Made by a program: the position numbers and the translations under genes. Positions 14,089 to 24,445 of a stretch of 64,000 bases of DNA are shown here, one piece after another. This DNA is from Kappaphycus alvarezii. Taxonomy: Eukaryota; Rhodophyta; Florideophyceae; Gigartinales; Solieriaceae. The stretch covers positions 372,001 to 436,000 of the forward strand of contig NADL03000681.1 of the NCBI GenBank assembly GCA_002205965.3. The letters run 5' to 3'. Each line of letters begins with the position of its first letter. Within the stretch, counting starts at the first letter, position 1. Under the pieces are notes generated by a model. The model saw only the letters and a list, made by a program, of their open reading frames with translations, was not told the origin of the DNA and ran no database searches.

Positions 14089-15440
14089 GGACATAACTTT
14101 CAGACCCCGATGAAATTTTCAGTACATTTAAAAATATTAGTTGTCTTTAAACACCGTTACATTTTTCGAACTTTTCGTATCGTTAAAACTTCAAATAGAA
14201 ATTTTTCAACATATTAACAAGCGTACAGTAGTACCTGAGGAAGTCCGAGTGAAGGGAGGACAGAACTATAAGTCAGTATTAAGTATAAAAATCTTGAGAA
14301 GTGATTCAAGGACAAATACCACCATTTAATAGTACTTATTACTCTCTCCATTCTCTAAAACCTCTACAGCACGCCGCTCCATAGAGTTGATGACATAATT
14401 GATAAGAGATTGAAGCATAGTATTCCAAATAGCTGTAAAAAAACTCTAAAAGCTTCTTCGTGTTATCAAGCTGCCGAAATCCCTCATAAACCTTCCGCGC
14501 TAGCCATCCCCATAAATTTTCAATGTTATTTAAATCAGGAGATCGCCACTGCCACTTCATGTGCCTGGTACGTTGAGACGGAAAAAATTTCAGTGCAGCA
14601 CCACTTACGTGAATCGGACAATTATCTTGCTGATACGTCCACTTAACAGGTATATTACTATCTGCAAAAGACAAGCGTTCATTCTCCATTATTTTCAAGT
14701 AGTCAGATGTTTTCTGCAGACCTCTCATTTCCCCAATATTAGTCTTTGCAAAAGAGGAAATTGCTCCCTGAACCATAACGCCATTCCCATTCCTTCCCTT
14801 CTGCCTTCTCGATAAAACTTCAGGCGCAGTCCGCAAGTCATGCCAGTAGCTTGAGTACCCGCCCTGTCCATCTAAACAGAAACGCCTTTCATCAGAAAAA
14901 ATTACTCGAATCCATTCTGAATGACTAGAGGAGACAGTAAATTGGGCCCAATATTTCCTTGCTTCTTTGTGATCTGAACAGAGGGGCGGGGGCCGAAACG
15001 CTTTCCTGAATTGTAAATGTCTTTGCCGGTTTAAAACACGTCGAGGATGCCACTTAAAGATTCCGAGTCCTACTGAGACTTCAAAGCTCCAGGTGTTTTG
15101 AATCCTTTGGAAGCCACTCTCACCAATTTACTCTCTCCATATACTATCAGTTTGCGGCTAAGCCCTCCAGTGTTCTTAGCTTTGTATTTCTCTGGGTTTG
15201 AAAGAGGTTGTACAGTACACACCGACTCCTATACAGCTTGACAGCAATGGCAGGGACGCTGTGTCCCTGTGCTCGGTATGCAAGCGCTTGGCCTTGCTCT
15301 TTTTCTGTGAATAGCGTTATACGCGGCATTTTGTCTTTTAGAAGTGTTGGGGAAGTTGGGATAGGTTCTTTCGATGATACAAATTGGTGGGAAATAACTG
15401 TTTCCTGCCTTAAAGGAATAGTGTCTTATAGTTATGTCCA
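14089..15440 (-). mobile_element. Tc1/mariner element (DD34E), inactivated
   Basis: The transposase region is flanked by similar inverted ends: GGACATAACT at 14,089-14,098 and its complement at 15,430-15,439 (consensus ggacataactNtNagac). No clean TA target duplication is visible at these points, so the exact ends are tentative. An almost identical motif (tcttatagttgtgtcc) recurs near 20,690 beyond the neighbouring copia element, perhaps a stray end. The coding region is broken into three frames, so the copy is not autonomous. Confidence 0.6.
14339..15329 (-). pseudogene. Tc1/mariner transposase, frameshifted
   Basis: The N-terminus (15,329-15,147) is a helix-turn-helix: MPRITLFTEKEQGQALAY followed by GHSVPAIAVKLYRSRCVLYN, the usual 'G.S...IA..L.RS..V+.N' pattern. 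The middle part (about 14,840-15,140) must be read in another frame and contains the first catalytic block VIFSDERRFCLDG. The C-terminal 165-codon ORF (14,836-14,339) has VMVQGAISS, the second Asp in YQQDNCPIHVSG, and SPDLNNIENLWGWL with the Glu. Counting residues between the second Asp and the Glu gives 34, hence DD34E as in the Tc1 group. A stop at 15,147 and at least two frame changes separate the parts. It acts, in intact relatives, as a cut-and-paste transposase at TA sites. Confidence 0.85.
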
Positions 15441-15587
15441 CCCTTCTTCAGGTTTCATTACAGAATAGACGGCAACTGAGTCTTATTTTTGCTTAAAACA
15501 CATTTATTTATGGTTAATTTATGTGCAAAGCTCAAATATGCCGTCATTTTTTAAAAAATGCGACATGTTTCTCATTTCAACGGACTT

Positions 15588-15756
15588 TGTGTTAGCATAA
15601 TCTTGAATAGGTCTACTTTAATCACATGGGATACATTTTAGGACTACAGTACTTCAGGGTTGTCTTCTCTCGGGGAGGTAATAAGACAATCATTATCTAC
15701 GTTTTTTCATTACATTTTTTCTTCAACAAACACGCTAATCATTCCAGACCTCATTC
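15588..15756 (+). repeat. 5' LTR of decayed copia element
   Basis: It matches 20,498-20,670 in the same orientation: tgNNttagcataNtcttgNataggtctac ... ataagacaatcat ... ttcttcaacaaacacgc ... tcattccagacctca. The left edge is taken at TG. The shared ggact just before it leaves the boundary uncertain by a few bases. Confidence 0.75.
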
Positions 15757-18700
15757 GCGAATAGGACGGAAGCTACGTGAATTGCAAACCTTTTCTCTGC
15801 TGGCAGGCGAAATTGTACAGGACTAAGCCTAGAGGTAGTACGCGAGTGCGCGATGAAGTTCGGACGGATCGGTCCAGAGGACACTCGCAAGGCGCGACCC
15901 CGTCAAAAACGAGTTCATCAAAGTCAAAGGACGCTGAGCAAATGTCGCTGCGAAAATGTCGAACCTTAGCGAATTCCATGATGGCGAACTAGACAAACTC
16001 ATCGAGGAAACCAGTTTTGAAGTAATAAACCAGCAGAGACCTGTTACTTTAGTTCAGGAAATTTACTTCGACCGAAAATTTCATGAAATGCACAAATGGC
16101 TTGAGAAGGAAAATCAGAGACTATCTTAAGAGCAAGAGAGTCATGTGGGGGAAAGGTGCAGGTTGTCCTACACAAACCCGGCTCTTTGGCCTTCTAGGTC
16201 ACAACCAAACCACGACGGCCAGCAATCCGGCTTCTGCTCCAACCTCGTTTGCCCCTTCTTTTGATTCCAGTCCTTCGAACCAGTAAAACGCGACTTCTTT
16301 AGCTCACCCGGTTATCGCAAGATCTTTACTTTGGACCATGCCAGGTCCCCATTCAATCTACTGTAAAACGCAGATTCTTGCAGGAACTCGATGCCTTCCG
16401 AAGTCCCCGAGTCACAGCGTCTCTTTGTAATGCACGTTATGTTCATAGACGATGCGCCTCGGGTACTTCACCGAAACCGTTGCTCCAAACGCAGACTCAG
16501 TCAGCGATGCTTTTCGCGAAACAGCTTGCACTTCATGATACTGGCAGACAAGGACACCCACACGACTGATTAGATCACATTGACGTTCCAACAAGTCAAA
16601 CAATGAATCCAGGAAAGTCCAAGTCGCAGCTTTTATACCTTCCTGTTTCGAAGAGCCCGCGACCTCCAGACGATACTCTATCCAGCATACCACTCTTCTC
16701 TACTTTTGAGGGATTGCATAAACAACGCAGTGAAAGCAGAGCCATTATACATTTCATTAATTACCACAGCTACACCGACGGACCCCAATGTGTTGCATAC
16801 GCGGTTACATCAGTGTATCCGGCAACAAGATAGCAAACCAAGTTTGCTGAAACCCAAAGAATCATCAGGAAACTTTTCCTACTTATAGACAACGAAGAGT
16901 AAATCACACCCATTGACTTACACTGCAGTCATGATGGAACGTACTTCAAACGCCGCATTATGCGCGCTTCTCCTTCTTTTGCGACCCCTAACTATCGTAT
17001 CCCATACAACTCACCAAGCTCACGACCTCGCTCGGCAACCAGTCCACGACCTAGCCGTTATTGCTGCGTAACCTTTTCCCCCGTCCGCAATTTAAACAGA
17101 CCCGATGGGAAGCCAATGTTATGTAATTCTTGGTACCATCTCTACCGTAACTACCCAGATCGCCCCAACACCCATGCGCACTCCTCAGGTGTTGACGGCG
17201 AAAACACCGCATCACCGTACGATGGAGCTCAGCCACAAACCCAACTTGCAGCCCACGAAAGATCTGTGATGAATATAGTCTTGGCACGATACACCAACAC
17301 AGGACAGAGACCAAAAAGGACACAATATCTAGCGATCAGGAAATTCTTTTCCTTAAGCTTGCTTATCACACAAGTACGGAACAGGTAAACCCTTGCAGCC
17401 CACACCACCCAAAAACCGACGCATGTCCTTCCGCCCAGTCTCAACGACTTGCTCACCACCTATCGGGATTTCCTTCTCGTTCCTGTTACACCTTATCACG
17501 GTATGTGCCTAGATGAAGGCGCTCCAAGCCATAGTCGGACTACCGCAATGGTTAGCATTCCTCCGTATATACAATCTCCCATCTAAGTTCCAATATATTC
17601 AGCCGCTCGAAACCTACATCACTTTCTGTGGTCAAGATATGGATCAAGTTCGTATTCGTACTCTTGTAAGTGTTCTCACCCGCGTACCTTTACCGGTCAC
17701 GTGTACTTTGACTATTCCTCACTGCTCATCCGAGCGACATACCAATGTTACTTGGCTTTTCCACACAGACAAACCTCAACACTGTAACCCACAAACACCC
17801 AGAGCATCCAACGGCCATTTCAAAGCCCTCAATGTGACACTATCGCTCACGCGCATGTTTTGGACACCTTTATTGCGCACACAGAAGATCTTACGAGTAT
17901 TTTTTTCCACTGCTGAACTAGCCCAAGTCCACCGAAATTTGTGTCATTCTCCACATAGTGCCGTTTATAGCGCTCTACGAAGAGCGTACCCTATTGAGGA
18001 ACCTCGAGAAGCTTACAGCAAATAACGAAGACTTGTCGCAGTTGCCGACTATACTCGAAACAAACCAATCGATATCGTGCTGTGTTACCGGAACATTGGA
18101 AATTTAATTTTGACGTCGCTATAGACGTGATGTTTATCCAAAGCACTTCGCTCCTCCACGCTGTGTGCCTCCAGACTCATCTCTTCCATGCTGCCGCCTT
18201 CTCGAAACAGTATTCCTATACTATTTGGGAAAGTTTTATGGCGATGTGGTGATCCCCCACCTTGGCGATCACCAAAATTTGTGGGTAGACCACGCTAAGT
18301 CTTTTACGTTCACGCAGTTTTCGCTTGCTCGCTTCGTCCCTAGGTTGAAAGCTAATTCCAATAGTCGTGGAAGCTCACTGGTCACTCATAAGTAAGAGCG
18401 TTAGCATGATCTGCTTCCGCCGAATCTCGAACAAGCTTTTTATCGACCGCCTGAGTGCGCGCGCTATCTCTTATCGCCGATTATGCTAATTTGGTAATGT
18501 AACACGCAGTAGGAATAGAGTGATTAGCTCCCGCGATCTTGGCATTCGGTGCTCAACCAAGATTACCATCGGCCACTACGAGCAACAACCGCAAACGGTC
18601 ATCAGCCGCATGGGCTTGATGTCCACCCACGCAGGGAATATGAATCAATCGTTGCTCAACTGCGCGTTCTTCGTGCACTTAACAGCGTACCTCCCAACAA

Positions 18701-20497
18701 AGCCGTAGCCGAACTCACACCCTGCGACGAAGTCCTTGTTTACCGCGAACACAAGGGTTGGCAGGGACCCTATACCTTTCTGTACCAAGACAGTCGTCTT
18801 TTGATTTTTTTTGGATTCTAAGGGCGACAAAGCATACAAACGCCCAAACATACCTATCAGTGATCTCCGTAACCTTACAGAAAACGCAGAAACACACACA
18901 GAACAGAAAGAGAAATCACAGGCAAACGATATACACGCAAATCTGGTTGAACACATACAGGATCAAAGTGACCCTAGGTTTTCCAAAAGCAAGCAGGAAG
19001 AAACGATGGCATACTTTCAAAAGAAAGCGTCTACAGTATGAGTGTAAGTGAATTGTCCGCAAATGAAAACTTTTTAGGCAACAGATAGGTACTTTGTATC
19101 AAAGATTCCGGCACAGAAACTGAAATAATCAAAGCGCGATGTATCTTGCAGGGTCAGCAAGACCGATAACTTCACACGGTCTTTAATTTCTCGCCCATTC
19201 TCATGCGCATGATGATGCACCTTATCGTCTCGTTATCAATGCCTTTCTTTGAAGGCATGCTCTGTACTCGTGATGTCGAGCAAGTATACATGCAAGCTCA
19301 ACCTCTGCAGCGTGATTTTTACGCATTGCCACCAATTGAAGCCCGACTAACTCCCGGTAAGGTTCTTAAGATCGAATTGCCACATTACGGTCTTGTGTAA
19401 TCAAGCTCCTGTTTCTTTGACACCTACTACCCAGTTTTCACCAAATGTCTTAAGATGAACGCTGCACCATTCGATCTTTTTTTTCCGTATCATACAGACA
19501 ACAACGCACTCTCCGGTCTCGCTGGTCTCGCAAGTGATGTTTCGATTAATGCGGGTACTCCCCACCATCGTACTCTGGAGGAAAAAAGTCACCAGTCCTT
19601 TCACAACACGCGACAAGAACACATTTTAACTTCGATTTCTGGGTTTTCTGATAGACAAACACAGGGACACAATCACACTCAGTCGAGACCAACATATCTC
19701 AAAGCTGATGACTGTAGACGAAAAAGAACCAGATCCAGAAAAGTTCGCGAATATCTGAGAACAGTTATTACTTGCTATGCAAAGCTTACGACCGAACATC
19801 TCTTACACAGTAGCTCAACTATGTCAAACACTGAAGTCAGCAGTGACAAAAAACACACAGAACTCCTCAATAGGACTGTTCTACACGCAAAAGGAACACA
19901 GTAAATGTGACTCAAGCTTTACCGATTTGAAAGGACCACACTGAAGCTCTATGTGTTCGTCGACTCAGGGTATAACACAAACCATGGCGGAAGTAGCCGA
20001 CTTGGCATAATTATCTGTCTCGTTGACAGCAGAGAGAACTGCTATATCCTGAACTGGTCTTCGAAGAAATGCCCGTGTATTACACGCCCTATTCTGGTTG
20101 GTCAAATTTACGCTTTTACATATGTTTACGATTACGGTGTAAGTCTCAAGCTGTTTTTCTGCAAGATGCACATCGATATCCCGTTATATCTCTTACGATT
20201 AGAAGAGCATTTTTGACAACATCACATCCTCAAAGCGACTGCACGAATTACGCCTCACGAATGAGATATCTGACATCCGAAGAGCGTCCAAAGAGGGAGA
20301 ACTTACAAACGTGGATTGGATTCGTTCCAGTCAGAACATCGCAGACAACCTCACCAGACAACTAGGCAACGAAATTCTTAGGCATACCATGGAAACCGGC
20401 AAGCTTACCTTTATCATCGAGTAGTGGATATACAAATCAGATGATTCGCGAAGTACGAGACAGTAGGCGAAGAGAAACAGATGAAAGTGAGGGACTC
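15757..20497 (+). pseudogene. Copia polyprotein relic (gag?-IN-RT-RNase H)
   Basis: Fragments in all three frames. A basic/Ser-rich N-terminal piece lies near 15,777-15,992 (gag-like, not assignable). The integrase zinc region is at about 17,909-17,984 (ELAQVHRNLCHSPH). Integrase core pieces cover 18,080-18,620 (FDVAIDVMFIQS; a following VVEAHWS). The chromodomain-like end at about 18,650-18,790 has DEVLVYREHKGWQGPY. RT is at 19,203-19,400 (TRDVEQVYMQAQPLQRDFY, GKVLKIELPHYGL). The RT active-site region near 19,500-19,560 reads LASDVSINAGTP, where the family has a DD pair, so catalysis is lost. RNase H is at 19,950-20,440 (FVDSGYN; VDWIRSSQNIADNLTRQLG). No stretch is long enough to be expressed intact. 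Confidence 0.7.
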
Positions 20498-20670
20498 TGA
20501 ATTAGCATACTCTTGGATAGGTCTACTGTAATCACGTGGGATACTGTAATGTTGGGACTGCAGTACTTTAGGTTTGCCTCCTCCCGGGAGGGCATAAGAC
20601 AATCATCACTTGCGTTTTCTCCATTATGGTTGTTCTTCAACAAACACGCCAGTCATTCCAGACCTCACTC
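20498..20670 (+). repeat. 3' LTR of decayed copia element
   Basis: Direct repeat partner of 15,588-15,756, with substitutions spread along the length. It follows the RNase H relic directly. Confidence 0.75.
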
Positions 20671-20939
20671 ATAAACTCAATTGTGTGCTGTGTCTTATAG
20701 TTGTGTCCGGGAGTGTATACAGTATGCCGAAAACAATGGGGGTGGAGGCCGCTACACGTGTCTCGCAAATAACAATGGATATTTTTTTTAATAAAATTTC
20801 CTCCCTCTTTTCTAATGGGTCCACTGCATGAGATTTTTGTCTCCCGAATTGTTCGATTTATTGAGAAGCTGCCGTACGGGCAAAAAAAAACTATACAGGG
20901 GGGTCACGATATCGTGGCACTTTGAATAGTGCAAAACTC

Positions 20940-21090
20940 CTATTATTCACACGAAACGAGGCCGTTCCAGCGATAGAGACCTTTGGGATGGTTACAGCGG
21001 TGCTTACCCAAAGGCACTCTGCCACGGCCGTTATTTCTAACGCGGAATGCCTGCTCGCTGGCATTAAGCCGGCCCTGTAAGGAAGGTCAT
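20940..21090 (+). pseudogene. C-terminal end of a LINE-type ORF (second family), fragment
   Basis: This encodes AVPAIETFGMVTAVLTQRHS followed by ATAVISNAECLLAGIKPAL and a stop. It matches the end of the minus-strand ORF at 22,600-22,403 (VAVTAIETYGTVRAVLTQRH...NASCLLTGFEPAI) and the region 37,330-37,540 minus. Three copies with the same stop position show this is the conserved C-terminus of a repeat family. I judge it the terminal helical domain of a LINE RT polyprotein because that domain follows the 'ETFGGW'-type region in related elements. The family name is uncertain. Confidence 0.5.
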
Positions 21091-21210
21091 GTAATGTTAC
21101 ACATCAGTGACGATTTATTCCGCATAACGCATTAGCGGCGTGGATACAGCCGACTACATCTTCCATGCCTTCAAATAACCCAAAGATTTCCCCTCCAATT
21201 ATTGCCCCTA

Positions 21211-21649
21211 GTGTCTATTGGACCATGCTCTGTCCTCGTATGAGGCACACTTTGTTCTCATATGAGGACAGTTTCCGTTACATTTTGGAACAGTAAATAT
21301 TTTGGAAGCCCGAAATTTTTACTGCAAAAAAGGTTTTTTTGTTAAGTTACAGTACAGTAATTCTTACTGTACATGCCCCCTGGTTTCTAAAACCCCCACG
21401 ATAATACGAACTATATTTCCTTCCAAAATGAAGCCGTTTTCACAACTTCTTGCAAAGAGCGGAAGCTGGTGAGGGAAAACTGCTCCAGCATTCACCGCCG
21501 TCCACAATCTTGAAAATTTTGTTTTGATCGGCCATCTGCACTCATGAACTAATGCGGAGGGACAAGAAATGCGCTGAGATAAAAAAATTTGTATTGAAAA
21601 AAAGGTGCTAAAAGTTGTCCTCATACGAGGACAACGGTCCAATAGACAC
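21211..21649. mobile_element. MITE with terminal inverted repeats and TA target duplication
   Basis: The element starts GTGTCTATTGGACC and ends with the exact complement GGTCCAATAGACAC, directly flanked by TA at 21,209-21,210 and 21,650-21,651. The inverted repeat continues inward with a short indel: TCCTCGTATGAGG on the left and TCCTCATACGAGGACA on the right. It is 439 bp long with no transposase, so it is non-autonomous. TA duplication fits the Tc1/mariner superfamily. Additional internal palindromes (ctcatatgagga) lie just inside the left end. An 92-codon minus-strand ORF inside is probably fortuitous. Confidence 0.85.
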
Positions 21650-22249
21650 TAGCAAGGCCATGTACCACTACCATCCCTGGGAAGGCCAAAGACTCATCCC
21701 GAACGCAGAAGCACTAATTCAAGCAAAGCAAGAGCGGAAAAGATCAAACATATGCTCAAGCACTGACTCTCGGACAAAGACTACGTCACACTCTCAGAAT
21801 TCCGCGAAGAAAAGCACTACAGGAGGAGAATCGCCTTTAAGTTCAAGGTCTGTTTTTTCCCTACTGGATTTTTTTGGGCCTGCGCATGGACCCGACCGAT
21901 CTCAAGAATTAAACTCGAACCCCGTACTGAATACTCTACGGTTACCATCTTAATTTTTCCCCGACAACATGGGCCTAAACGGCTCTTCGTCAGGAGTAAA
22001 TAAAATGTTCATCCCACCATCAGCGTCTCAAGTTTACGCGCTTTTTCAACCGCTTCAGAATCTTGCGTACGATTGCAACATTCCAAGAGGCAGGTGCCGG
22101 CCTTCGTCGCGCACTGAACGGCTTCCTTACTCCATTCAACAGACCAACACGAAGAAAACGCGTCAAGTTATGATCCCTAAGATGCTCTCGAGATCTTTAC
22201 CGAATAGTGCCGATTCCCATTAGTGCCTGCAAAAGCCCCATGTACAGGG
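21650..22249. other. Stretch without assigned gene
   Basis: Several 80-110 codon plus-strand ORFs (21,615-21,953; 21,969-22,223) are rich in Ser, Arg and Lys. No family motif is recognised. They may be a decayed part of one of the surrounding retroelements. Confidence 0.35.
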
Positions 22250-22312
22250 GTAGCACTACAGTACAGTACATCGTAAGGGTTACTGTTCAGTACGGTACCG
22301 TACAGGGTCGAT
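22250..22312. repeat. ACAGT/TACTG short-repeat cluster
   Basis: Runs such as actacagtacagtacat, gttcagtacggtaccgtacagg. The same pentamer-based palindromic motif (GTACAGTAC/GTACTGTAC) recurs at 22,642-22,654, 22,718-22,740, 37,744-37,781, about 45,752-45,778, 57,917-57,931 and around 58,100-58,150. Confidence 0.6.
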
Positions 22313-22402
22313 TTGGTTCTTTAATTTTTGAAAAGTGCGGTTTGGCTATCCCCCAGTATATGCCAGACGTGTTCAAGATAATGGGTAATGTCACTCGTGT
22401 GC

Positions 22403-22840
22403 CTAAATGGCTGGCTCGAAGCCTGTCAGCAGGCATGATGCATTGGACATCACTGTTGCTGCCGCATGCCTCTGGGTCAAAACCGCCCGAACCGTCCCGT
22501 ATGTCTCAATTGCTGTAACAGCCACGTTCCGCGCCACGTCGGTTAGCACTGAGTAGGCGTCTGGGTGCCAGCCCTCGAGGGTGGATATAGGGATAGGCAT
22601 GAGCCTGCTTCGGGCGGCGGTCGCGATAAAAGAGTCACATCGTACAGTACAGTGCAATAAAGAGAAGAACTTTATGGCATTACAGTAGTATAATGCGTGT
22701 CCGCTGCAGGATCCGACTACAGTACTGTACTGTACAGTATATGGGTAGCTAAGAGCCAACCGAGTGGTCCACTTCGGCCACGTGCAGCGACATAAAACGA
22801 CAAAGACCACGAAATACCGGAGTACAGTTACGCTGTTCGA
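22403..22840 (-). pseudogene. LINE fragments: A-family 3' tail joined to second-family C-terminus
   Basis: In one open frame, 22,840-22,730 reads FVVLCRCTWPKWTTRLALSY, which is the translated 3' tail shared with other LINE copies here (cactgcacgtggccg...ggttagctcttag on the sense strand). After a patch of TACTG repeats, 22,610-22,403 reads RLMPIPISTLEGWHPDAYSV, then DVARNVAVTAIETYG and NASCLLTGFEPAI before the stop. The open frame is therefore a chance fusion of two repeat pieces and not a gene. Confidence 0.5.
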
Positions 22841-22849
22841 CACGCCTCA

Positions 22850-23950
22850 GTATAATAATAATATTTTTTCTCATAATGTTTCTGGAGTGTACACTCACTG
22901 ACCGACTATTGGTTAAGAACTAACTGGATGGTGAACATCGGTCACGTGCAGTGGGGCACGGGAAATGATGGCCATAGCCACCGAGGACCACAAACACAGC
23001 TGATGCGCAAATACATTCGCGAGCGGACAGTGGCATCAGAGGTGTGATATCTGGTCGCAATCCGGGGAATGAACGTTTCCAGAAACAGTGCAGTGGCTGG
23101 GGACGCCATTCCAAGGGAGTCGAAAGCAAGCGGTTGGAATGTGAAATTCAGCTGGCGTGACGGGTTGCCAGATGGTAGTACAAGGCGCCTGGAGAGCTTA
23201 CGCTCAAGGTCCTGGACCTTGTTGCGGTAAGCTTGCGTGGCGGCGCCTGCGGCGGCTTGCGTTGCTTTCGTGACAGATGCCTGTTTGAACAGCGAAGCAA
23301 TAGTAACGTCACAGGCAATTGGCCTTTCCTTGGGGCCGATGGCAGGGGCCGGGGTCGCACGAGGAGGTCTGCAGGCCTAAAATCGGTTCCAGGAATTCAC
23401 AGAGGGGCTTCGAACTTGAGTCCAAACCTGCAGCGCGGAAGACATGATATGCGAGGGCGTTACGGATGGAGTTATGCCGGTGTAGGCGGCCAAACCCCGA
23501 GGGGCAGAGGTCAGCCGCATGGTCTCCATACAGATCTAACGTCTGCTGGCAATGATGGCACTTCGGCGGGATCGAGTCCGTGTATACTGGAAGACCGAGG
23601 TGGCGACGGAGCATGATGCTCCAATGGGCATCAGAAACTTTGGTCGCATTAGTCAGATGCGCTTGTAGAAACGCAGCGGCCTCGGAGTAGCGAGAAGCTA
23701 GACCGCGTATCCGACGATGGGTGGCTTCGGGACGGTGAGCTGTGTGGCTGGGAACCTCGTTCCAGAGGTTGTCCTCCCAGTGCACCTTTGCCGCAGCCTC
23801 TTGCTGTACCCTATTGAGATGAATTTGCAGGTTGACAGGGATGTCAGCAACAGCTGTGGGGTCCAGGGAGCCTAGGTCGGTGAGCAAAGGGTTACCGAGA
23901 GCACAGTGAGCAAATTGGCGAAGGGGAGGCGAGCCTGGGCAACAAAGAAC
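22850..23950 (-). mobile_element. 5'-truncated LINE copy (family A), C-terminal part
   Basis: Minus-strand ORF pieces encode the family's C-terminal region. A 192-codon ORF (23,887-23,309) has RIRGLASR, a CCHC finger CHHCQQTLDLYGDHAADLC, GRLHRHNSIRNALAYHVFRA and AGLD. A frame change follows before the RPAD-type and K-rich part (about 23,310-22,920), including DLERKLSRRL and FTFQPLAFDSLGVPSH. The 3' end lies near 22,850, with ATT/TTA repeats on the sense strand. The RT domain is missing (5' truncation near 23,950), as expected of target-primed reverse transcription products. Confidence 0.7.
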
Positions 23951-24197
23951 TGCAATACCACTTGATGATGAATCGTTTACTCTTTACTTATCTTGAATGC
24001 GGTCATACTGAATCAACGAAAACACCGCACATACCCCACCACCAGACCCCCAGACGTGGCTCTTGCCTCATCCACCTCCAGAAACCATGAAGTAAAAGGT
24101 CTACTTACTCTCTCTGCATAAGATACGAACCATCCTGCAAATACTGCGGCAATAAAATAATTTATTAGAAGTTCCAAAAAGGAAAAAATTAATGCTC

Positions 24198-24282
24198 TGG
24201 ATCTAGGGGGGATTGAACCCCCGACCTTCCGTATGCAAAACGGACGCGCTTCAGAATTTTCAAACCACTGCGCCATAGACCC
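24198..24282 (-). tRNA. tRNA-Ala (anticodon UGC) with enlarged D-loop
   Basis: Sense strand begins GGGTCTATGGCGCAGTGG and ends TAGATCCA. The acceptor stem GGGTCTA/TAGATCC pairs fully with a G3:U70 wobble, the known identity element for alanyl-tRNA synthetase. The anticodon arm is TCCGT-TTTGCAT-ACGGA, giving anticodon UGC. The variable loop is AGGTC and the T-arm GGGGG-TTCAATC-CCCCC. The D-stem is GCGC/GCGC, but the D-loop is 20 nt. Removing the 11 nt TGAAAATTCTG leaves an ordinary 9-nt loop. Box A (TGGCGCAGTGG) and box B (GGTTCAATCC) are present, and T-runs 6-22 bases downstream can end pol III transcription. The gene appears usable, although the D-loop is odd. Confidence 0.9.
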
Positions 24283-24340
24283 GTTCTATCAGATCTGCGG
24301 TGGGACGATCATTATATAGTACATTCCCACAGAATTTCCA

Positions 24341-24445
24341 ACTTTTACACGTGGACAACCTGGACTTCGTGGCAAGAACTATCACGTTAACTGTGCTACC
24401 GTATCATTGCTGGTTCCATCTCTGGTAGGCCTTACACCTCACCTA
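24341..24445. repeat. 105-bp perfect direct repeat, left copy
   Basis: Starts acttttacacgtggacaacc and ends ttacacctcaccta. It is identical by eye to 25,702-25,806. The two copies sit exactly at the two ends of a truncated LINE copy. The left copy begins 59 bp upstream of the tRNA-Ala gene's 5' end. Confidence 0.9.

Larger units (their letters stand above)
15588..20670 (+). mobile_element. Decayed full-length copia-type LTR retrotransposon
   Basis: Two diverged direct repeats (15,588-15,756 and 20,498-20,670) flank a broken polyprotein. The order is integrase zinc motif, integrase core, reverse transcriptase, RNase H, which is the copia order. Many stops and frame changes throughout show an old copy. 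The two LTRs differ at many positions, consistent with age. Target duplications were not identifiable. Confidence 0.75.

Noticed and set aside
18645..18956. 103-codon minus-strand ORF
   Set aside because: It overlaps the plus-strand copia relic, where the recognisable DEVLVYREHKGWQGPY motif lies on the other strand.
21650..22240. Possible host gene from several plus-strand ORFs
   Set aside because: Frames do not connect through believable splice sites and no conserved motif was found.
24013..24276. Minus-strand ORF beginning MAQWFENSEARPFCIRK
   Set aside because: It is a translation of the tRNA-Ala gene itself, a common false ORF.
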